Assembly (NCBI GenBank): GCA_900769985.1
Contig: CAAGIS010000141.1
Coordinates: 1-14,503, forward strand
Direction: 5' to 3'
Source: Spirochaetia bacterium
GTDB lineage: Bacteria > Spirochaetota > Spirochaetia > Treponematales > Treponemataceae
Length of the DNA stretch: 14,503 bases
Shown here piece by piece: positions 8,415-14,503 of this stretch (the first letter of the stretch is position 1; every line of letters begins with the position of its first letter). Under the pieces are notes generated by a model, which saw nothing but the letters and a program-made list of their open reading frames with translations, was not told the origin of the DNA and searched no databases. A program made the translations under genes and the position numbers.

Positions 8415-11400
8415 ATGAAAAACAATCAGAACGAATATACAACACTTTCTTTAGCAGGCTCTTTATTTTCTGCCGATATGCTTTCTCTTATGGCACAGGG
8501 AAACTCAAGCCATCAGAGTGTAGAAGACTACAAGCTTTTGCCAGGCTTAAGATTCAGCGATGAAATCAGCCGCAGCTTTAATATTGCGCGCGCTTTTTAT
8601 AACGAATATAAAAAAAACAGAAATGAATCCGCTGCCTATGACACAACCAAAAAGTTCATTGAAGACTTTTTTACAAAGGCATTAAATTATGATTCATTCA
8701 TAACTTCAAGCGGAAAGACAATCAAAGACCGCAAGTATCCTATAACACTGTATGCTGCAAAAGATGTGCCGATTATTATTGCGCCGTATACGTTTACTCT
8801 TGATGAGGCAGCCGGCCGCTTTGCTGTAGAAGGAGTTACCAGCCGTAAAAAGTCGGCATTCAGCCTTGCACAGCTTTTCTTGAATGTTTCAAACGAATGT
8901 ACCTGGGCATTTGCGACAAACGGACTTGAGCTCCGCCTTTTACGGGATTCGGACAGTCTTGTGCGCCCGGCATATTTGAGCTTTGATATCGAAAGCATTT
9001 TGAATGACAGTCGATACCCGGACTTTGTGGCCCTTTGGTATTTGATTCATTCAAGCCGTGTAAACATTTGGGAAGCATGGCGACAGGAGGGCATTACAAA
9101 CGGAACTCGTGTTCGCGAAGGTTTGCGTGATGGCGTTACAAATGCATTGCTTCATCTTGGCGCAGGATTTTTGCAGACAGAAGGGGAAGGCAATAATGCT
9201 CTTTTGAATGCATTAAAAGACGGAAAGCGCGCAGATGGTGTTTCTTACACACAGATGGATTTTTACAAAGCCCTTTTGCGTGAAGTATACCGCTTCTTGT
9301 TCCTTTCTACTATTGAAGAGCGAAATCTTTTGTTTGCCCACACAGAAGATGAAGCTCAGCTTACGCCCGAACTAAGAAAAGCTCACAAAATCTACCGCGA
9401 AGGCTACAGCATTCATCGGCTTGCAGAAAAAAGCCGCCGAATCCTGAGCAACGATAAATATTCAGACATCTGGCACGGTATTCAGGTTGTGTTCAAGGCT
9501 CTGCAAAAAGGTAACGAAGCCTTAGACCTTTCTCCACTGGGAGGCCTTTTCAGAGCTGACCAGTGTCCGCTTTTGGATGCATGTAATATAGACAACGAAC
9601 ATTTGCTAAAAGCTATCCGCTGTTTGCGCTGGTGCTACATAAACGGAAAGCTCACATTTACCGATTACCGCAACATGGGAACAGAAGAGTTTGGTTCTGT
9701 TTACGAAAGTCTTTTGGAACTTGTTCCACGAGTAGATTTAACAGCCAAATCATTCAGTTTTGTTGGAATTGGCGATGAAAATGGAATTGATGAAGAAGGA
9801 AGCACCACAGGAAACGCAAGAAAAACAAGCGGTTCTTATTATACAAATGCAGAACTTGTAAACAGTCTTATTAAGAGTGCGCTTGAACCAGGCTTAATGG
9901 GAAAAATTGAACGTGCAGAAATGATTGCTAAGAAACGCAATGAAGAAATGGATTATGAAAAAACAATCCTTTCATTCAGCGTTGTAGACCCAGCCTGCGG
10001 TTCAGGACACTTTTTGCTTGCGGCAGCACGAAGAATTGCAGAAGTTCTGGTAGAAAAACGGCTTGAAAAAATGTCCGACGCGGTTCCGTCACAGGCTCTT
10101 TATAGAAAAGCATTGCGTGATGTTATTACCAACTGTATATACGGTGTAGACCTTAATGAAATGGCGGTTGAGCTTACACGAACTGCACTTTGGCTTGAAG
10201 GATATGAACCTGGTAAACCTCTAGAATTCTTAAATCATCATATTAAATGCGGAAACTCTCTTGTTGGCGTTTATGACTTGAATGTGCTGAACAACGGTAT
10301 TCCTGATGCCGCCTATACAGCATTGAGCGGAGATGAGAAGGATGAATGTTCTAGGCTTGTAAAAAGCAACAAAGAAAGTCGAAAGAGTAAATTCCAAAAA
10401 GATTTGTTTTCAAAAGATTTGGCAACCAGCAGCGGGGAACTCGCCGCAATCATGTGGCGAATCAGCGGAACGGCTAACGACACAATTGAAGATCAGGAAA
10501 AAAAGCGTGAGCTTTATGAGTCTTTGCACCAGAATAAGGACTATCTTAAAAACAAGATTGCCTGTGACCTTTATACCGCAGCTTTCTTTGCTTCAAAAAC
10601 AAAAAATAATCATGCGAATATTCCATTGAGTGAAGATATTTTCGACGTTCAAAAAGAAAATGCAGAAAACCAAATGCGCCCGGGCATTCGTGAAGAAGCC
10701 GTGAACATTAGTAAACAGTATAAGTTCTTCCATTGGAAGATTGAATTCCCGGAGATTTTTCAGCGAGGAACCGGTTTTGACTGCGTTTTGGGAAATCCAC
10801 CATGGGACAGGGTAAAACTTGCAGAAAAAGAATTTTTTGCAAGCCGCGCTCCTCTGATAGCCGAAGCAAAGAACAAGTCCGCCCGCGACAAAATGATTCT
10901 TGCTTTAAAAGACAGCGGCCAGGCTTTTGAACGGGAATTATACGAAAGTTTTATAACTGCCTTGCATTCTGCTGAAAGCACAAGTGTTTTTGTGCACGCA
11001 AACGAAAAGACTTATGCAGACTGCCGGTATGCCCTTACAGGCTGCGGCGATGTAAATATGTATGCGCTTTTTGCAGAACTTATTTACACGATGATAGACA
11101 CATTCGGAACAGCAGGCTTCATTGTTCCTTCCGGCATTGCAACAGATGACGGCACAAAGGCATATTTTGGGAAGATTGCTACAAGCGGACTCCTCAAAAG
11201 TATTTATGACTTTGAAAATAGTCAGGGTATATTTCCAAATGTTCATAGGAGCTTTAAATTCAGTCTTATAACTCTTGCGCCAAAAGACGGAATGAGCGAC
11301 TTTGCATTCTTCCTGCATAATCTAAACGAGCTTGAAGACAACCGCCGCCATTTTACGATGACACCGGAAGATTTTGATTTAATCAATCCCAATACGCACA

Positions 11401-12725
11401 CATGCCCTGTTTTCCGAAGCGAAGAAGATGCAAAACTTGCCAAGAAGATTTACAAGAAAGCTGGAGTTTTTGTTAATGAAAATGATGAAGAAAACGGAAA
11501 TCCTTGGAAAATAAAATTCAGCACGATGTTCCACATGTCCAATGACAGCGGGCTGTTTGTTGGTGCAGAACTCCTGAAACGAGTTCAGGGTGACGGTCAT
11601 GTCGAACTTGTTTCAGCATCTGGCAGCCGCTATCTTCCTCTTTATGAGGCAAAACTCATGCATCAGTTTGACCACCGCTGGAACACTTTTGTAAACGGTT
11701 CCCCTATAGATGTAAGCCCGGAGCAGAAATCCGATCCCGATTTTTCTGTAACACCGCAGTATTATGTGCCGTACACAGAAACAGTTCTGCGTGCCACAAG
11801 CCTTGACCTGAAGATTGTGCAGGCGTTGCGGGAGGCAATTGCTTCGGCTTCGCTCAGCAAACAAGCGGTCGGTGAGCGTAGCCGAACCGAGAAACTGCGT
11901 TCCCTTGTTGCAGAAAAAGCTGGGGCAGCCGGCGATTTATTTGTAAATGAAAACACCGACGGAATAGACTGGCAAAAAGTTTATGCTTCAGAAGATTTGA
12001 GCAAAGCTGTGTTTGAGGTTGCGGAAAAGTTATGTCCGAAGTATTTGATGGGATGGAGAGATATTACAGGTGCTGTTAATGAAAGGACATATTTATTAAC
12101 TGTAATTCCTTTTTGTGGAGCTGGTAATACTTTGCAATTGGCGTATTTCAATAATTCAATTGAAATAATAAAACAAGCTTGTTTTATTGCGAATGCAGAT
12201 TCCTTAATTGTTGATTATTGTGCTAAATTTAAAATTGGCGGAAATCATATGAATATATTTGTCACAAAACAGCTTCCAGTTCTTCCGCCGTCTGCATACC
12301 ACGAAGCCGCACTTTCATTCATCGTTCCCCGCGTAATGGCTCTAACCTATACTGCCAACGACATGACAGAATGGGCAAAAGCCTTGTGGAATGATTCAAC
12401 CCCTGCCATGAGACAGAAAATGCTTGAATTAAATGGAAAGAGCCGCGAGTTTTCGCAAGAAAACTCGGGAAGCACGCTTGCGTGCGGCCCATACATTTAC
12501 GATGACGCAAAACGTGCGGTTCTCCGCGCAGAACTGGATGCATACTTTGCCCGCCTGTATGGTCTTACCCACACCGAGCTTCAGTACATCTTAGACCCAC
12601 ACTCCGTAATGGGCGAAGACTACCCAAGCGAAACCTTCCGCGTCCTAAAAGACAACGAAATCGCCAAATACGGCGAATACCGCACCCAGCGGCTCGTGCT
12701 TGAAGCATGGGATAGGATGGAGTAG
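8415..12725 (+). CDS. Eco57I/PglX-type N6-adenine DNA methyltransferase (DrmMI-like), 1436 aa
   Basis: Transfers methyl from SAM to adenine N6 in a specific DNA site, presumably marking self DNA for the neighbouring helicases. The N-terminal ~460 residues form the family's helical/specificity-associated region. SGSYYTNAELV (about 472-482) precedes motif I DPACGSGHF (525-533), where SAM binds. Catalytic motif IV is NPPW (794-797), preceded by a WKIEFPEIF-type block. C-terminal target-recognition landmarks include NDSGLF, LPLYEAKLMHQFDHRW, GWRDITGAVNERT, KIGGNHMN and KQLPVLPP, then ELDAYFARLYGLT near the end. No N-terminal nuclease motif is evident, so it is likely a stand-alone modification enzyme rather than a type IIG fusion, though I cannot exclude a cryptic nuclease. 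The ATG has AGGAG at 8402-8406, 8 nt upstream. Oddities are three in-frame palindromic inserts (about residues 1053-1069, 1143-1158, 1343-1358) and a low-GC patch at 12060-12260. GC is about 45-55% elsewhere, above its neighbours. BREX PglX is a related alternative. Confidence 0.92.
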   Translation: MKNNQNEYTTLSLAGSLFSADMLSLMAQGNSSHQSVEDYKLLPGLRFSDEISRSFNIARAFYNEYKKNRNESAAYDTTKKFIEDFFTKALNYDSFITSSGKTIKDRKYPITLYAAKDVPIIIAPYTFTLDEAAGRFAVEGVTSRKKSAFSLAQLFLNVSNECTWAFATNGLELRLLRDSDSLVRPAYLSFDIESILNDSRYPDFVALWYLIHSSRVNIWEAWRQEGITNGTRVREGLRDGVTNALLHLGAGFLQTEGEGNNALLNALKDGKRADGVSYTQMDFYKALLREVYRFLFLSTIEERNLLFAHTEDEAQLTPELRKAHKIYREGYSIHRLAEKSRRILSNDKYSDIWHGIQVVFKALQKGNEALDLSPLGGLFRADQCPLLDACNIDNEHLLKAIRCLRWCYINGKLTFTDYRNMGTEEFGSVYESLLELVPRVDLTAKSFSFVGIGDENGIDEEGSTTGNARKTSGSYYTNAELVNSLIKSALEPGLMGKIERAEMIAKKRNEEMDYEKTILSFSVVDPACGSGHFLLAAARRIAEVLVEKRLEKMSDAVPSQALYRKALRDVITNCIYGVDLNEMAVELTRTALWLEGYEPGKPLEFLNHHIKCGNSLVGVYDLNVLNNGIPDAAYTALSGDEKDECSRLVKSNKESRKSKFQKDLFSKDLATSSGELAAIMWRISGTANDTIEDQEKKRELYESLHQNKDYLKNKIACDLYTAAFFASKTKNNHANIPLSEDIFDVQKENAENQMRPGIREEAVNISKQYKFFHWKIEFPEIFQRGTGFDCVLGNPPWDRVKLAEKEFFASRAPLIAEAKNKSARDKMILALKDSGQAFERELYESFITALHSAESTSVFVHANEKTYADCRYALTGCGDVNMYALFAELIYTMIDTFGTAGFIVPSGIATDDGTKAYFGKIATSGLLKSIYDFENSQGIFPNVHRSFKFSLITLAPKDGMSDFAFFLHNLNELEDNRRHFTMTPEDFDLINPNTHTCPVFRSEEDAKLAKKIYKKAGVFVNENDEENGNPWKIKFSTMFHMSNDSGLFVGAELLKRVQGDGHVELVSASGSRYLPLYEAKLMHQFDHRWNTFVNGSPIDVSPEQKSDPDFSVTPQYYVPYTETVLRATSLDLKIVQALREAIASASLSKQAVGERSRTEKLRSLVAEKAGAAGDLFVNENTDGIDWQKVYASEDLSKAVFEVAEKLCPKYLMGWRDITGAVNERTYLLTVIPFCGAGNTLQLAYFNNSIEIIKQACFIANADSLIVDYCAKFKIGGNHMNIFVTKQLPVLPPSAYHEAALSFIVPRVMALTYTANDMTEWAKALWNDSTPAMRQKMLELNGKSREFSQENSGSTLACGPYIYDDAKRAVLRAELDAYFARLYGLTHTELQYILDPHSVMGEDYPSETFRVLKDNEIAKYGEYRTQRLVLEAWDRME
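11572..11619 (+). repeat. In-frame double palindromic element inside the methyltransferase gene
   Basis: Two hairpins lie back to back. The first pairs CCTGAA (11573-11578) with TTCAGG (11584-11589) around ACGAG. The second pairs 11599-11606 with 11612-11619 imperfectly (one mismatch, one G-T) around CTTGT. The second half is roughly the reverse complement of the first, so the whole ~48 bp is itself an inverted repeat. The first half shares GAAACGAGTTC and GGTGACGGT with the element at 5272, and both are read in the same frame (LKRVQGDG versus PKRVRGDG). It lies between the conserved blocks NDSGLF and RYLPLYEAK, where family members vary. Confidence 0.72.
11843..11886 (+). repeat. Second in-frame palindromic element in the methyltransferase gene
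   Basis: TTCGGCT (11843-11849) and AGCCGAA (11880-11886), then CGCTCA (11851-11856) and TGAGCG (11873-11878), form a 13-bp stem with one T-T mismatch and a 16-nt loop. It is read as SASLSKQAVGERSRTE (residues 1144-1159) between LREAI and KLRSLV. Sequence and translation differ from the GAAACGAGTTC type, so this is a separate repeat family. The bases around it are clearly more GC-rich than the gene's average. Confidence 0.65.
12060..12260 (+). other. Low-GC island within the methyltransferase specificity region
   Basis: By hand count, 55 of 200 bases here are G or C (about 28%), against 52-55% in sampled 60-base lines on either side (11881-11940, 12301-12360). The frame stays open and the encoded stretch (residues ~1216-1282) keeps the family landmarks DITGAVNERT and KIGGNHMN. 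It therefore looks like a swapped-in allelic segment of the target-recognition region and not an insertion or decay. Confidence 0.6.
12442..12488 (+). repeat. Third in-frame palindromic element in the methyltransferase gene, two hairpins with closing stem
   Basis: CGAGTTTTC (12446-12454) and GAAAACTCG (12459-12467) form a perfect 9-bp stem capped by GCAA. GCACGC (12472-12477) and GCGTGC (12480-12485) form a second stem. GCCG (12442-12445) can pair with CGGC (12485-12488), enclosing both in a three-way-junction shape. It is read as REFSQENSGSTLAC (about residues 1344-1357) just before the conserved C-terminal PYIYDDAKRAVLRAEL block, a place where a short insert would do little harm. Confidence 0.62.
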
Positions 12726-12732
12726 GGAGAGG
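12725..12732 (+). promoter_or_regulatory. Shine-Dalgarno fixing the SIR2 gene start
   Basis: GGGAGAGG starts on the last base of the methyltransferase stop codon and lies 8 nt before ATG 12741. It supports this start for an open frame that has no stop within the window, and indicates co-expression with the methyltransferase. Confidence 0.65.
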
Positions 12733-12740
12733 TATTCTTC

Positions 12741-14503
12741 ATGAGCATCAAGCTAACTCAAAAAACAAAAAAATATCTCTCTGTTATTCAAGATGCAAAG
12801 GAATCTGGAAATCTTGCTATTTTCGTTGGAGCCGGTTTTTCTGTTAGTGAGAATAATAAAAAATATAAAAGTTGGAGTGGTGTTACAAAAAAATTAATAA
12901 AAGAACTGAATTGTAATAAGAACTTAGATAATTTGAAAATAGCTGAATTATATAAGTTACAGTTTGGGAAAGCAAAATTAAAACAAGCTGTATTACAAAG
13001 TTTTCCAAAAACACCAGATGTAGCAGGAGCTTTACATAAAGAACTAGTTAATCTGAATTCACATTATATTATTACAACAAATTGGGATAAGCTAATAGAT
13101 GATGCAATAGAAAAGACAACAAATATCTATGATATTATTGTAAATGACAATGAATTGGTAAAATCTGTAAATAATTCAAAATATATAAAAATGCATGGTG
13201 ATTTTGAACATGATAATTTTGTATATGCAGAATCTGATTATTTGAGTTATTCACAAAACTTCCCGTTAATTGAAAACTTTTTGAAAAGTATTTTTTCAAC
13301 ACATGTAATAGTTCTTCTTGGATATTCTTTTAATGATATGGATCTTAAACAGATTGTTTCATGGGTAAAAGATAATTCAAAAGAACATTTGCCAATTTAT
13401 ATGATAACGACAAGTCCTAAAGATACAGCCGAATTAAATTATCTTGGCAAATACGGAATAAAAGTTTTTCAAATTTGTAATAGCAACAATCAGTCAAAAC
13501 CAAGTTTCATTGAATTCTTTAAGCTTTGTGATAAATATAATCCTTTAAATTATTTAAAAAGTCCATGCGAATATTTTTATGAAAAATTGAAATGCCTTGA
13601 AGATTATTCAGTAATTTTGCAAAGCCAAATCGATGATGTTTTGTCAAATTGTTGTATAGAATATCATGGGGATGGTAAAGCATACCTCTGTTTGCATAAT
13701 GAAGTTGCAACTTATGATTATGATGAAAATACTAGAGAAATTTATGAAGTTTTTTTGCAAAATATTTTAAAATATCATTCTCCTGCAAATAAAAATAATA
13801 CTCTTTTCCGTAAAATTATGCATATCTTAAAAAAAGCCGATATCCATGGGCTTTGTAACGATAGCATGAATAAACCTCCAATTAGTATACCTTTCGACGC
13901 TGATGCACCTTATGAGTATTATGACAATTATTCTTCTGCGTTTAGTTTTGATTTTAATAATAAGAATTTATCTATCAATGATAATAAATTACTGGAAATT
14001 TTCTTTTTGTATTCTACAGAACAATATACCAAAGCTTTACTAAAAACAAAGAAATTAATTTATGAAAACAAGAACAGTAACAATTATAAAAAATTATTTC
14101 TTTGTTTTTTTAATTACAATATTCTTCTAAAACAAATTAAATTTTCTTTTATTACAGATGAACCATCAAAGAAAAGATTTGAAGATTATAAATTAATAGA
14201 TATTGAAAATGAATTTTCAAAATTACCAGAAAATATACAAAAAACTGTTGCCCCAATCTATAATGTAGTCAATTTTACAAAAATACATAAATTATACCAT
14301 TCTATTCAGAATGACATAGAAAAAGTAAACGAACATAAAAGAATACTTGTAGAAGGCGGTAAATCTTGGAAAACATATAATGGACATCATTTAATTTATA
14401 AAAATTTAGTTGATTTTATAGTGAATAATGGAGTTTGCTTTGAAGATTTTGAAGAATACAAAACAACTTGTAAAAAATTTATTGAGCTCAGCCAGATTAA
14501 TCA
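12741..14503 (+). CDS. SIR2-domain defence protein, probable NAD+-consuming effector (3' end outside window)
   Basis: Reading frame 3 is open from ATG 12741 to the window edge, giving 587 complete codons and no stop, so the protein is longer than what is seen. The N-terminal ~270 residues are a SIR2 fold: GAGFS (30-34), an SGVTKKLIKEL helix, ITTNWD (111-116, with N114 as the usual NADase residue), MHGD (151-154, H152) and LLGYSFNDMD (192-201). These match bacterial defence SIR2 enzymes (ThsA/DSR-type), which deplete NAD+ to abort infection. The remaining ~310 residues are rich in Lys, Asn, Tyr and Phe and show no domain I recognise; by analogy they would hold the sensing or oligomerising part. 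Sampled lines are 23-27% GC, far below the adjacent methyltransferase gene, suggesting separate origin. The 15-nt gap and strong Shine-Dalgarno place it in the same operon. It could be the effector of this system or an independent single-gene defence. Confidence 0.87.
   Translation, partial: MSIKLTQKTKKYLSVIQDAKESGNLAIFVGAGFSVSENNKKYKSWSGVTKKLIKELNCNKNLDNLKIAELYKLQFGKAKLKQAVLQSFPKTPDVAGALHKELVNLNSHYIITTNWDKLIDDAIEKTTNIYDIIVNDNELVKSVNNSKYIKMHGDFEHDNFVYAESDYLSYSQNFPLIENFLKSIFSTHVIVLLGYSFNDMDLKQIVSWVKDNSKEHLPIYMITTSPKDTAELNYLGKYGIKVFQICNSNNQSKPSFIEFFKLCDKYNPLNYLKSPCEYFYEKLKCLEDYSVILQSQIDDVLSNCCIEYHGDGKAYLCLHNEVATYDYDENTREIYEVFLQNILKYHSPANKNNTLFRKIMHILKKADIHGLCNDSMNKPPISIPFDADAPYEYYDNYSSAFSFDFNNKNLSINDNKLLEIFFLYSTEQYTKALLKTKKLIYENKNSNNYKKLFLCFFNYNILLKQIKFSFITDEPSKKRFEDYKLIDIENEFSKLPENIQKTVAPIYNVVNFTKIHKLYHSIQNDIEKVNEHKRILVEGGKSWKTYNGHHLIYKNLVDFIVNNGVCFEDFEEYKTTCKKFIELSQIN

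Noticed and set aside
8408..8530. Small open frame starting at ATG 8408, overlapping the methyltransferase start
   Set aside because: It runs about 39 codons in another frame inside a conserved gene; the AGGAG spacing favours ATG 8415.
10978..10995. GCACAA/TTGTGC 6-bp inverted repeat in the methyltransferase gene
   Set aside because: The short stem matches none of the other elements and can arise by chance in coding sequence.
12446..12467. 9-bp GCAA-capped hairpin as a terminator or RNA gene
   Set aside because: It lies inside an open, conserved coding frame with no T-run after it, and is better explained as an in-frame repeat insert.

Overview
The window reads as one co-directional, plus-strand anti-phage defence island, with both edge genes cut by the window. 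In order it holds: the 3' part of a large DEAD/DEAH-type helicase with a C-terminal DUF1998 module (1-3819); a SNF2-family helicase resembling DrmD of class 1 DISARM (3832-6723); an AlbA_2/Schlafen-type DNA-binding protein with a GHKL-like ATPase domain and a terminal winged helix (6771-8219); a 1436-residue Eco57I/PglX-type N6-adenine methyltransferase (8415-12725); and the 5' part of a SIR2-domain protein (12741 to the edge). Gaps are 11-47 nt, except for a 195-nt repeat-bearing gap in front of the methyltransferase. Every internal start codon has a clear Shine-Dalgarno sequence.

The helicase/DUF1998 + SNF2 helicase + N6-methyltransferase set is the DISARM-type core, in which modification marks self and the helicases act on unmarked incoming DNA. 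Helicase and DUF1998 are separate proteins (DrmA, DrmB) in classical DISARM. Here they are fused, as in DruE of Druantia. No phospholipase-D-type DrmC, PglZ, BrxC or other nuclease is visible. The only obvious toxic effector is the SIR2 protein, whose catalytic-type residues are intact. It is therefore plausible, but unproven, that this is a hybrid defence system with NAD-depleting SIR2 output and an AlbA_2/GHKL protein as regulator or sensor.

The most unusual sequence-level signal is a set of short palindromic elements inserted in frame into two of the genes: one in the SNF2 helicase (about 5272) and three in the methyltransferase (about 11572, 11843 and 12442). Two of them share the core GAAACGAGTTC and are read in the same frame (PKRVRGDG and LKRVQGDG). 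They look like protein-coding REP/RPE-type repeats placed in tolerant linkers.

Base composition differs sharply by gene in hand-counted samples: helicases and AlbA_2 gene mostly 20-38% GC, methyltransferase about 45-55%, SIR2 gene about 23-27%. A 200-bp island of about 28% GC sits inside the methyltransferase's C-terminal specificity region. This suggests mosaic assembly and recombination.

The organism is most likely a low-GC host-associated bacterium. Codon use and the style of the palindromic repeats suggest a gut or rumen spirochaete such as Treponema, but this is an impression and not a demonstrated assignment. No RNA genes, transposases, integrases or CRISPR arrays were seen.
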